Shown here one piece after another: positions 15,331 to 23,268 of a DNA stretch of 24,154 nt. Position 1 is the first letter of the stretch. Every line of letters starts with the position of its first letter. The stretch is from Methylovirgula sp. GTDB lineage: Bacteria; Pseudomonadota; Alphaproteobacteria; Rhizobiales; Beijerinckiaceae. The stretch covers positions 1-24,154 of the forward strand of contig JASHUD010000244.1 of assembly GCA_030040215.1 (NCBI GenBank). Direction: 5' to 3'. The position numbers were made by a program, and so were the translations under genes. The notes under the pieces are model-generated. The model made no database searches and was not told the origin of the DNA. It saw only the letters and a list, made by a program, of their open reading frames with translations.

Positions 15331-15636
15331 ATGATCGTCTGTTCCTGCAATAAAATTTCCGACGCCAAGATCAGAGACTCCCTGCAAAGCGAAACGTCGC
15401 CGCGCACGCCGGGCGCGGTTTACCGCTGCCTCGGGTGCAGTCCCAACTGCGGGCGCTGCTATGCCGCCGTCCAATCGATCATCAAAGAGGCGCTCGGGCA
15501 GGCCGACGAGCTGACTCGGCATTCGGTCGCGATCGACCGTTTCAAAGAAGAATGGGCGATGGAAACCACGCATGCCTCCGGCACCTGCCCGGCGGCGTGC
15601 GAGGGTTGCGCCGCGGCGCACGCCGAGAAGCGATAA
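15331..15636 (+). CDS. bfd: Bacterioferritin-associated ferredoxin-like [2Fe-2S] protein with Cys-rich tail
   Basis: A 101-residue Bfd-like protein. Bfd docks on bacterioferritin and passes electrons through the haem to release stored iron. The N-terminus MIVCSCNKISD gives C4 and C6, and CLGCSPNCGRC gives C40 and C43 as the other expected cluster ligands, plus C33 and C36. Classic Bfd is only ~64 residues. Here a C-terminal extension of about 35 residues ends in SGTCPAACEGCAAAHAEKR, adding three cysteines and a histidine. Whether this tail binds a second metal is unknown. The bacterioferritin gene follows 150 bp downstream on the same strand, which supports the role. Confidence 0.87.
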   Translation: MIVCSCNKISDAKIRDSLQSETSPRTPGAVYRCLGCSPNCGRCYAAVQSIIKEALGQADELTRHSVAIDRFKEEWAMETTHASGTCPAACEGCAAAHAEKR

Positions 15637-15785
15637 ACCCTTTAAACTTCAGACAATTTCAGACGCCCGGGCAAGGGCGGCGACGCGCTTGTGTTGCGCA
15701 ATCCTCATGACGCCCCTAGTCTGCTGCGGCAAACGGGCGTGCTTTGCGCATGGGTAGGACGCGCCCCCAGAACGGAGCGATTTTC

Positions 15786-16265
15786 ATGAGGGGCGACGAG
15801 AGGGTCATCGAATATCTCAATCGCGGCCTGCGCAGCGAATTGACCGCCATCAACCAATATTGGCTGCATTACCGCGTCTTCGACAATTGGGGCTTCAAGA
15901 AACTCGCCGAGAAATGGCGCGCCGAATCGATCGAAGAAATGCGTCACGCCGATCGTTTCGTCGATCGCATCCTCTTCCTCGAAGGGCTGCCCAACTTGCA
16001 GGTGCTCGATCCGTTGCGGATCGGTCAGACGGTCGAGGAAATCCTTGCCGCCGATCTCGCCGCCGAGAACGACGCGCGCCGCCTCTATACGGAAGCGGCC
16101 GAATATTGCCATTCGATCCGCGATTATGTCTCGAGGGAGCTTTTCGATGACCTTCTGAAGGACGAGGAGGGGCACATCAATTTTCTCGAGGAGCAGCAGG
16201 AACTGGTCCGCCAGGTGGGCGTCGGCCTCTATTCCCAAAAACACATTGGCGGACTGAAGGACTAG
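15786..16265 (+). CDS. bfr: Bacterioferritin
   Basis: A 159-residue haem-containing ferritin subunit that oxidises Fe(II) and stores ferric iron in a 24-mer shell. All ferroxidase ligands fall at the canonical numbers: E18, E51, H54, E94, E127 and H130; the haem-ligating M52 is present (IEEMRHADR). The start MRGDERVIEYLNRGL is preceded by GGAG and matches family N-termini; an upstream in-frame ATG-like codon at 15744 is rejected. It lies downstream of the Bfd-like gene. Its TAG stop codon overlaps that of the convergent hpnN in a shared CTAG. Confidence 0.95.
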   Translation: MRGDERVIEYLNRGLRSELTAINQYWLHYRVFDNWGFKKLAEKWRAESIEEMRHADRFVDRILFLEGLPNLQVLDPLRIGQTVEEILAADLAAENDARRLYTEAAEYCHSIRDYVSRELFDDLLKDEEGHINFLEEQQELVRQVGVGLYSQKHIGGLKD

Positions 16266-18919
16266 CTGGGCTGCTTCACGCTCTTCTGGCGCGGCGGCCC
16301 CATCAGCGCCGGCTGGAACAGCACCGCCGCGGCGAGCGTAGTGACGAGCGACATCGCCAGCAACTTGCCCATGCTCGATGTACCTGGATGATGCGAAAGC
16401 CACAGGCTGCCGAACGCGGTGGCCGTGGTCATGGCGCTGAAGAAGACGGCGCGCGTCAGGCTCGATTGCAATAGGTTTATCGTTCCCCCGCGCCAGGCCA
16501 TCACGAAGTAGATCTTGAAGGCGACACCCAATCCGAGCATTAGCGGCAGAGCGATGATGTTGGCGAAGTTGAGCGGCATATCGATGAGCACCGTCAGCTC
16601 CAAAGTCACGAGCCCGGCGAGCAGCAAAGGCACCAAGGTCAGCAGCACGTCGGTGACGCGCCGCAGAACGACGTAGAGTAGGATACTGATCGAAACCAGC
16701 GCCGTTATGCCGGCCTGAATGAAGGCCTTGACGATCGTATGGCCGGATTCCTGCACGGCGACCGGTTCGCCGGTGGCGCCCGGCGCCAATCGTTCGACCG
16801 CCGTTGCGAATCGGCTCATCACCGTATTGTTGTTTGGATCGCCTTTCGGCGCGACCTCGATCAACGCTTGCCCGTCGGCGCTGATCCAATAACGGCGCAA
16901 ACTTTCGGGAATATCGTCGAGCCCGGTCGGCTTGGCTTGCAGCGAATTGTGAAGGAGATCGAGCAATACCTGCAGGCTCGGCAACAGGACCTTGCGCGCC
17001 GCCTCGCGTTTCCCGGGAGGCGCGGCCGCCAACTGCCGCAGCGAGCTCGCAAGGTGGCGCGCATCGTCGGCGCCTTTACCCGAGAACTTCTGCGCCGTCG
17101 TCGAGAATTGATCGGCTGCCTTGGTGAGAGCGGCGACGTCGTCGGCATCGGTCGGCGGAGTAAGTATCCGCTTCGGATCGAACAGCGGCAGAAGGATCGA
17201 CGCCGCGTGCTGGATAATCGGCAGTTTCTGGTTCTGATCGGGAGGCACGAAACTAGCGAGCGTCAGAGTCCGCGAGACCTCCGGCAATTGCTGCAACTTG
17301 GCCGCGATCGGCCCGGTCGCCGCGAGATTGGGAGCCAGAATATCGATCGTGTTGGCTTCGGTATCGGCGCTCTTTTGCAGATCGAGGAGCGTCGCGACGG
17401 CCTCGGTCGTTTTGCTGCGCAGATCGAGCGGATTGAAGTCGAAGTGCAGATGCGCAAGCAGCGGGCTCCCGATGAGCGCGACGCCGAGCGTGCCGATCAC
17501 GACGGCGTGCCGATGCCGGCTCAAGAAGTCGTCGATCGGCGCGAGGAATTTATAGCCGAGCGCTTCGTGCTCGGCGGGCGGCTTCAAGATGGTCAGCAAA
17601 GCCGGCAGGACGGTGACCGCGGTGAAGAAAGCGAGGATCATGCCGGTGCCGGCGATGAGTCCCAGTTCGGAGACGCCGCGGTAGTCGGTAGGGAGGAAGG
17701 AATAGAAGCCGCAGGTCGTCGCCGCTGCGGCGAGCGCCAGCGGCCGTCCCGCCTTCGCAGCGGCCAAGCTCAGCGCTTTATGAAAATCCGGCTCGTCGTG
17801 CCGCTCCGCTCGGTAGCGGACGCTGAACTGGATCGCGAAATCGACGCCGATCCCGACGAACAGGACTGCGAAGGCGACCGAAATGAGATTGAACGCTTTC
17901 ACCATGATCAGGCCGAGCGCCGCCGTCGCGCATAGTCCGAGGATAACGCACAGCGCCACTGCGGCGACGATGCGCAGCGACCGCAACGCGCACCAGATGA
18001 TCGCCAGCACGACGAGCGCCATGATCGCGCTGTTGACGCCGGAGCCTTCCCGTACGGTCGCAAATTCCTCGTCGGCGAGCGGAACGGAGCCGGTGAGGCG
18101 AACGCTGACGCCGTTCGCGGGGGTGAGCCCCAGATCGAGGACGCTTTTTCGGATGTAGTTGGAGGGAACGCGTCCCGGTTCGAGCGCGTCGTAGTCGAGA
18201 ATCGGTTTGACCAACAGGAAATGACGCAATTCTTGTTCGCTCGGCTTTTCGCCCGTGAACAGCGCATTCCAGGAAAAGAATGTTTTGCGGTCGCTCAAAA
18301 CACCGTCGAGCGCCGCGGAAAGCGAGACCATGGGCCGGTCGAAATCGTCGAACGTGCCGACATTCGAGCGCACGCCCCGGGTAATGAACGAAAATGCCTG
18401 CGCCACGCCGCGCAGCGTCGGGTCGGAAGTGAGCACCGCCAAGAAAGGCTCGGCGCGGAGCAGTCCGCCCGCCGTGCGCTGAACCTGGGCGACGGGCTGA
18501 AACAAGAGCGCGTTCTGTTCGAAATATGGCCCGGTATCGGGTTGATTGACGGTGTCGAAAAGATCGTGTCTCTCCCGCAGTTTCGCGGCGAGCGTCGCAG
18601 TGGCGCTCCCGGCAAGCTCGGGCGTTACCCCGTCGATGACGACGACGATTTCCTCATTGCGCTGCGGAAACGCCTTGTCGAGCGCGGTAAGCCGCTGCCG
18701 CCAAGGCAGTTTCGTCGACAGATAATCGTTCGTGTTGGCATTGATGGCGAAGTGTTTCGCCGTGTAATAGGCGCTCGCGCCGCTGATCAGCACGGCGATT
18801 ACGACCACGAGCCACGCCAAGCGCGAACACAGGTTGACGAGCCTGACAATAGCTCTGCCGATCCATCCGATCTTAGGGAATTGAGCGGGCTTGGCGGCGC
18901 TCTCGAACTTGGAATCCAT
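16262..18919 (-). CDS. hpnN: Hopanoid-associated RND transporter HpnN
   Basis: An 885-residue inner-membrane protein of the RND/MMPL superfamily. HpnN moves hopanoids from the inner to the outer membrane. An N-terminal hydrophobic helix (about residues 24-50) precedes a large periplasmic domain (FAINANTNDYLSTKLPWRQR ... RNEEIVVVIDGVTPE), then a block of helices including FVGIGVDFAIQFSVRYR (a GxGxD motif typical of the family), a second periplasmic domain, and a final helix block with LGLGVAFKIYFVMAWRG. This two-fold repeat and the length match HpnN. The frame is unbroken, in contrast to nearby shc and ispH remnants. The nearest divergent neighbour is the ispH remnant. Confidence 0.93.
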   Translation of the reverse strand: MDSKFESAAKPAQFPKIGWIGRAIVRLVNLCSRLAWLVVVIAVLISGASAYYTAKHFAINANTNDYLSTKLPWRQRLTALDKAFPQRNEEIVVVIDGVTPELAGSATATLAAKLRERHDLFDTVNQPDTGPYFEQNALLFQPVAQVQRTAGGLLRAEPFLAVLTSDPTLRGVAQAFSFITRGVRSNVGTFDDFDRPMVSLSAALDGVLSDRKTFFSWNALFTGEKPSEQELRHFLLVKPILDYDALEPGRVPSNYIRKSVLDLGLTPANGVSVRLTGSVPLADEEFATVREGSGVNSAIMALVVLAIIWCALRSLRIVAAVALCVILGLCATAALGLIMVKAFNLISVAFAVLFVGIGVDFAIQFSVRYRAERHDEPDFHKALSLAAAKAGRPLALAAAATTCGFYSFLPTDYRGVSELGLIAGTGMILAFFTAVTVLPALLTILKPPAEHEALGYKFLAPIDDFLSRHRHAVVIGTLGVALIGSPLLAHLHFDFNPLDLRSKTTEAVATLLDLQKSADTEANTIDILAPNLAATGPIAAKLQQLPEVSRTLTLASFVPPDQNQKLPIIQHAASILLPLFDPKRILTPPTDADDVAALTKAADQFSTTAQKFSGKGADDARHLASSLRQLAAAPPGKREAARKVLLPSLQVLLDLLHNSLQAKPTGLDDIPESLRRYWISADGQALIEVAPKGDPNNNTVMSRFATAVERLAPGATGEPVAVQESGHTIVKAFIQAGITALVSISILLYVVLRRVTDVLLTLVPLLLAGLVTLELTVLIDMPLNFANIIALPLMLGLGVAFKIYFVMAWRGGTINLLQSSLTRAVFFSAMTTATAFGSLWLSHHPGTSSMGKLLAMSLVTTLAAAVLFQPALMGPPRQKSVKQPS

Positions 18920-18975
18920 ATGCAGCCGTGTCTATGAGGGAAACTGTGGCATCTTTGCAAGAGTTTCGTTGTTTC

Positions 18976-19004
18976 CGGATAATGAAGCAATTTTGAGATA
19001 GCAA
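18976..19004 (-). promoter_or_regulatory. Weak candidate promoter of hpnN
   Basis: On the minus strand TTGCTA (19004-18999) and TATCCG (18981-18976) are 17 bp apart, within an AT-rich spacer (18920-19156) that divides hpnN from the ispH remnant. The spacer must also carry the start signals for hpnH if that gene is still read through the ispH remnant. Visual match only. Confidence 0.25.
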
Positions 19005-19156
19005 ATCTGGGTCTTACGGCGTTAACTGAACCGTTTTGCAGCTATATTTGGCCGTTTCACGTTATCTCTCTGGTTATTACTAAAGGCCGGAGCGCGAGAA
19101 AAAGCAGACTTCGTCTTACTGCGCCGGTCTTATAACAACGGATACTTGAGATTTCC

Positions 19157-19695
19157 ATGACGGTGACCTTGGCTCAACCGAACGGTTTTTGCATTGGGAT
19201 CGACCCTGCCGCCGCTGTTCTCGCGCGCGCCATCGAACAATTCCCAGCGCCGGTCCACAGGGGTCACGAGATCGTCCACAATACAGGCCGGATCGAGCGG
19301 CGGAAGGCTGGAGGCGCCCGTCTTGTCGAAAATTTGACCGAATTTTCCACTCGCCTGCCGCGCGTTTCCCTCGTTCGACGCCCGTCCCACAGTTTGACCG
19401 CCGAAAAACCGTTGCCGACGCTCGCGTCTCCGCTACAACCCTCTATCCCGCCAGGCCGATTGCGGGCGGGACATCCTAGGGTTGCAGGAATCCTTGCGCA
19501 GCATCCTAGACTTGGCATGCTGCATTGGAGAAAGATGTCGCGGCGCTCAAGCTTGCCGCCGGCGCGCCACTTGCCTATGTGTCCCAGACGATACTCGGCT
19601 TTGCGGCTTATCGAGCCAATCATCGCGGCGCTCCAATGGCGGTTTTCCGGCGGAGCAAAGAGCATTCGCTATACGACGCCGAACCGGCAACGCAC
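19157..19695 (+). pseudogene. ispH: Degraded ispH (lytB), 4-hydroxy-3-methylbut-2-enyl diphosphate reductase remnant
   Basis: IspH makes IPP and DMAPP in the last MEP-pathway step. Here its parts appear in order but in alternating frames. Frame 2 from 19157: VTLAQPNGFCIGIDPA and later HEIVHNTG (family: LA.PRGFCAGV ... HEIVHN). Near 19420, frame 1: RVSATTLYP (family: DATCPLV). Near 19455-19500, frame 2: AGHPRVAGILAQ (family: GHPEVEGT.GQ). From 19525, frame 1: EKDVAALKL and LAYVSQTIL (family: DVA.L ... LAY.TQTTL). From ~19605, frame 2: IIAALQWRF and YTTPNRQ (family: IIAAL..RF ... YAT.NRQ). The second conserved cysteine (ATCP) has been lost, and the C-terminal quarter is missing. At least four frame changes make it non-functional. 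It precedes hpnH by ~75 bp, as a clustered ispH would. Confidence 0.85.
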
Positions 19696-19768
19696 CGGGT
19701 TCGAAGTAAAGTTCCGCTTGCCGTCCGGATTTGTCGGCGCGTGAGCACGCAATAGGGAGCCGGTGTTT

Positions 19769-20917
19769 ATGGGCATTCCGATCTTGCAGATGGCGCAAAT
19801 CGGCGCTTACGTGGTCCAGCAGAAGCTGAAAGGGCGCAAGCGCTTTCCGCTGGTGCTCATGCTCGAGCCTTTGTTCCGCTGCAATTTGGCCTGCGCAGGC
19901 TGCGGCAAGATCGATTATCCGGATCCCATCCTCAATCAGCGCCTGCCGCTCGACGAGTGCCTGCATGCAATGGATGAATGCGGCGCGCCGGTGGTGGTGA
20001 TCGCCGGCGGCGAGCCGCTGTTGCACAAGGAATTGCCGCAGATCGTCAAGGGCGCCATCGCGCGGCGCAAATTCGTTACCGTCTGCACCAACGCATTGCT
20101 CCTCGAAAAGCTGATCGATCGCTTCGAACCCAACCGCTATTTCAACTGGTCGATCCATCTCGACGGGGACCAGGAGATGCACGACCGCTCGGTTTGCCAA
20201 AAGGGCGTCTATGATCGCGCCGTCGCGGCCATCAAACTCGTCAAGCAACGCGGTTACCGGGTCACCATCAATTGCACGCTGTTCAACGATGCCGATCCCG
20301 CCCGGGTCGCGAGTTTCTTCGACAGTCTCGAAGGATTCGGCCTCGACGGCATCACCGTTTCGCCCGGCTACGCCTATGAGCGGGCACCCGACCAGAAACA
20401 TTTCCTCAATCGCGGCAAGACGAAGCAATTGTTCCGCGACATCTTCAAACGCGGCAACGGCGGCAAGGCGTGGCCGTTCTATCAGTCCAAGCTGTTCCTC
20501 GATTTCCTCGCCGGCAACCGCACCTATGAATGCACGCCCTGGGGCAATCCGACGCGCACCGTATTCGGCTGGCAGCGGCCGTGCTATCTGCTTGGCGAAG
20601 GCTATACCAAGACGTTTGCCGAACTCATGGAAACGACGGATTGGGATTCCTACGGGGTCGGCAAATATGAGAAATGCGCCGACTGCATGGTGCATTGCGG
20701 CTTCGAGGCGACGGCGGTTTCCGAGTCCTTCGCCCGGCCTTTACAGGCGCTGGCGGTGTCGCTGCGCGGCATCCGCACGCAAGGGCCTACGTCGGCGGAC
20801 ATCCCGCTAGACGGGCAGAGACCCGCCCAATACGTCTTCGCACGGCACGTCGAGCATAAGCTCGCCGAAATCAAGGAAGCCGAAGCCGCCAGCAATCATC
20901 TCTCGGCCGCGGAATAA
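19769..20917 (+). CDS. hpnH: Adenosyl-hopene transferase HpnH (radical SAM)
   Basis: A 382-residue radical SAM enzyme that joins a 5'-deoxyadenosyl group to diploptene, giving adenosylhopane, the first step of C35 hopanoid side-chain synthesis. The cluster motif is C38-NLA-C42-AG-C45 in EPLFRCNLACAGCGKIDYP. GGEPLLHKE and SIHLDGDQEMHDRS are further family motifs, and a C-terminal cysteine cluster KCADCMVHCGFEA is present. The frame is intact and of normal length. ATG 19769 is preferred over GTG 19763 because AGGGAG stands 9 bp upstream and homology starts with MGIPILQMAQIGAY. Its last 111 bp overlap the convergent hpnG frame. Confidence 0.95.
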   Translation: MGIPILQMAQIGAYVVQQKLKGRKRFPLVLMLEPLFRCNLACAGCGKIDYPDPILNQRLPLDECLHAMDECGAPVVVIAGGEPLLHKELPQIVKGAIARRKFVTVCTNALLLEKLIDRFEPNRYFNWSIHLDGDQEMHDRSVCQKGVYDRAVAAIKLVKQRGYRVTINCTLFNDADPARVASFFDSLEGFGLDGITVSPGYAYERAPDQKHFLNRGKTKQLFRDIFKRGNGGKAWPFYQSKLFLDFLAGNRTYECTPWGNPTRTVFGWQRPCYLLGEGYTKTFAELMETTDWDSYGVGKYEKCADCMVHCGFEATAVSESFARPLQALAVSLRGIRTQGPTSADIPLDGQRPAQYVFARHVEHKLAEIKEAEAASNHLSAAE

Positions 20918-21543
20918 CGCATCGAAGGCGGCTCGCGCGTCGAGAGCCGTGCGGAAGAGATGCGGGATCTGGCTGGGTTCGCTGAGCACCGAGTGGACCA
21001 CGCGGCCGACCGCGAGCTTGCCGTTCCGGCGCACTCCCACGAGGGCCGCAGGCGGCAATTGCCGCTCCGCCGGATCGGCCACGACTCGGAATGCGGCGAA
21101 CGGCAGATGATGCGCGGCAGCGACACGGGCCGCGATATGGGATTCGGTATCGGCGGCGACGGCGCGGGTCGCCACGTGAAGCGCACGTTTTCCCGACGGA
21201 TCGGCGACCGGCAGATCGATACCGGCCATATCGACGATCGGCACGTCGCCCAGCGCCTTGGCGAGCCGTTGCGACCAGCCACGATGACATTCGAAATACT
21301 CGGCGTTTTCACCGACGATCCCGCGCGCTACAAGCGGCGTGCCGGGCCGAACGCCCGGTGCAAGGCCGCCGGCGATGCCGAAGCTGACAATCCCGGAGAT
21401 ATCGGCGCGCACCGCCGTTTCCAATTGCGCTTTGAGATGTACGCCGTCGCCGCCGCCGGTCACGACACGGATATCGGCACCCGCCGCAAGTCGCGCTTCC
21501 GCCGCTAAACCGGTGACGGCGAGAATCGTGCCGGCCCCCCCAT
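20807..21543 (-). CDS. hpnG: Hopanoid-associated phosphorylase HpnG, start uncertain (possibly frameshifted)
   Basis: HpnG is a nucleoside-phosphorylase-fold enzyme that removes adenine from adenosylhopane after HpnH. The frame is open from 21529 (TILAVTGLAAEARLAAG) to the stop at 20807, with IVSFGIAGGLAPGVRPG, TESHIAARVAAAHHLPFAAFRVVADPAER and PPAALVGVRRNGK all family-like. The motif normally D-M-E-S reads D-T-E-S. The natural start seems to be the ATG at 21543-21541, but this is out of frame by one base because a run of seven G (21541-21535) intervenes; eight G would join them. In-frame alternatives are TTG at 21604 or 21688, both inside the shc remnant. Ends given here are homology limits. 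It may be a fresh pseudogene, an assembly error or a gene with an unusual start. Confidence 0.75.
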
Positions 21544-21905
21544 TGCGGGCGCGACCGCGTCGTGGTTGGCCTGCCTCAAGTTCCTGAAGCGCACCGTCGT
21601 CCAAAGCAGGAAGAACTTCGAATAGCCGAGATAATGCAGGTAGAACACACGCGGAAACCAGGTTCCGGTGAATGGTTCCTTGTTCCAAGATCCGTCCCCC
21701 ACTGCGTGCCGAGCAGATATCGGATCTCCCGATCTACCCCAGGGTCGTCGATCGGCCAGCGGCCACCATGCCAAGCAATGCCCGTGCCGTTTGCGGAGCA
21801 GTGCCCGTATCCGTTCCCATCTTGTAATCGAGCGCGCGGCTTTCGCCACCTTCTGCTCGATTGCCATTCTCGTTCTAAACAGCTTTCAACCCGGCCGCCG
21901 CCTTT
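21541..21905 (-). pseudogene. shc: Degraded 3' remnant of squalene-hopene cyclase
   Basis: SHC cyclises squalene to hopene, the committing step of hopanoid synthesis; the full protein is ~630-680 residues. Only about the last 110 survive, in three frames. First piece: a TAG stop (21877-21875) in AV*NENG, where CAG would give the family QN.DG, then GGES, DYKMG and APQTARALLGMVAAG (family: GGWGESC.SY ... PSQTAWALL.L.AAG). After a frame change near 21752: DDPGVDREIRYLLGTQ (family: DDPAV..G..YLL.TQ). After another near 21701: DGSWNKEPFTGTWFPRVFYL, then HYLGYSKFFLLWTTVRFRNL (family: FTGTGFPRVFYLRYHGYSKFFPLWALARYRNL). No N-terminal or central DXDD region exists between here and hpnE. It lies between hpnE and hpnG, the expected place for shc. 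Confidence 0.88.
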
Positions 21906-22017
21906 TTGAAGGCAGCGCCCACCGAGATGCCCGGCGCGAACCATCGTCATCACGACAGCTACCCGAAAACAGCTTGAATCTCCACCATGCAAGCTCAATC
22001 ATTCCCGAAATCCCGCT

Positions 22018-23268
22018 CTATGCACCGCGAACAACAGTATCGGCGGCTATGAAGCCCGAGCGGATAGCCCCTTCGATCGTCGCCGGCAGCCCGGTCGCCG
22101 TCCAATCTCCAGCGAGCAGCAGATTGGCGAACTCGGTCTGAGTTTGGGGTCGCAGCGCTTCGTTCTCGGCAGTGGCGGCGAAGGTGGCGCGTTTCTCCTT
22201 GATGATTTGCCACGCGGGCAGAGGCCGCGCAATCTGTATCGCTTGCGCCACATCCGACCAAATTTTTGCGGCGAGCTGCTCGCGCGGCAGGTCGATGAGA
22301 CGGTCCGCCGCGCTGATCGTGACCGACAGCCGGTCGGGAAAGGCGAACAGCCATTCGATCGTCCCGTGGATCACGCCGAGAATTGGCGGGCAATGCGGCG
22401 GGGGCGCGACCTTGAAATGGGCGTTCACAATCGCGCGATAGGCCTGTGGGGTCGAAAGCCCCGGCAGCAAAGAAGCGGCGACCGCTGCGGGCACGGCGAG
22501 GATTACGCAATCGCCGGCTGCAACCTCGATCCGCTCGTCCCCGAAGCCGAGAGCATTCACCCGCTGATCTTTGAACTCCAACGCCGAGAGGCGGCGTTCG
22601 AACGCAACTTCGACGCCTTTTGCCGTAAGGCGGCGCAGAGCCGGCGTCGCAAAAGCCTCCGACAGGCCGTTCGCCGCGATCAACGGGCGGCAAGCCTTGC
22701 CGCCTTTGGCGAGAGTTTCGCGAAGGATCCTGGCGGCGAGACTCGCAGCTCCTTCTTCCGGCGCGGTGTTGAGCGCGGCGAGGAAGAAAGGACGCCACAG
22801 CCGCTGATAGAGAGGCCCATTGCATGGCATGGCGGCTTTGATTGGCGCGCCTTTCGGGGCGCGCAGCAGGCCGAGAACGCCGAGATAATCAGCCACCCGC
22901 GTTCCCGGTACGCGCCGCCGCGGCCGCAAGACCCACCATGGGATCGGCCCGTCGTTCGGCCGCAACACCCAGCGTTCGTCCGAAGCAAGATCGACGAAAC
23001 AAAATTCGGCGTGCGGCGGGCCTTCGAGTTGATCCTCGGCGCCAATCTCGCGCAAAAACGCCAGCGTCGCGCGGTTGCCGGACAGCAGCAGATGATTGCC
23101 GTTGTCGATCACCATGTTAAGCGCGCTGTCGAAATACGATCGGCAGCGTCCGCCGGCTTGCGGTGCCGCCTCGTGAAGCGCGACGCGTCGCGAACCGTCC
23201 GCCAGTCGCAGCGCCGCGGCAAGGCCCGCGAGGCCCGCGCCGATGATGTGGACCTTTGCTTGCGGCAT
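22018..23268 (-). CDS. hpnE: Hydroxysqualene dehydroxylase HpnE
   Basis: A 416-residue FAD-dependent amine-oxidase-fold enzyme that reduces hydroxysqualene to squalene, the last step of the HpnC-HpnD-HpnE route. The N-terminus has the dinucleotide-binding motif G10-A-G-L-A-G15 (VHIIGAGLAGLAAALRLA), followed by GGRCRSYFD and DNGNHLLLSGN. The C-terminus has the FAD-binding NLLLAGDWTATGLPATIEGA, then SGFIAA. The start ATG (23268-23266) overlaps the hpnD stop by one base (TGATG), so the two are translationally coupled; the longer open frame upstream is only a shadow of hpnD. The frame is intact and of normal length. Downstream lies the shc remnant. Confidence 0.94.
   Translation of the reverse strand: MPQAKVHIIGAGLAGLAAALRLADGSRRVALHEAAPQAGGRCRSYFDSALNMVIDNGNHLLLSGNRATLAFLREIGAEDQLEGPPHAEFCFVDLASDERWVLRPNDGPIPWWVLRPRRRVPGTRVADYLGVLGLLRAPKGAPIKAAMPCNGPLYQRLWRPFFLAALNTAPEEGAASLAARILRETLAKGGKACRPLIAANGLSEAFATPALRRLTAKGVEVAFERRLSALEFKDQRVNALGFGDERIEVAAGDCVILAVPAAVAASLLPGLSTPQAYRAIVNAHFKVAPPPHCPPILGVIHGTIEWLFAFPDRLSVTISAADRLIDLPREQLAAKIWSDVAQAIQIARPLPAWQIIKEKRATFAATAENEALRPQTQTEFANLLLAGDWTATGLPATIEGAIRSGFIAADTVVRGA

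Noticed and set aside
19157..19744. Intact 195-residue hypothetical protein upstream of hpnH
   Set aside because: Only parts of it resemble a protein family, and the missing IspH parts are in another frame; it is better read as an ispH pseudogene.
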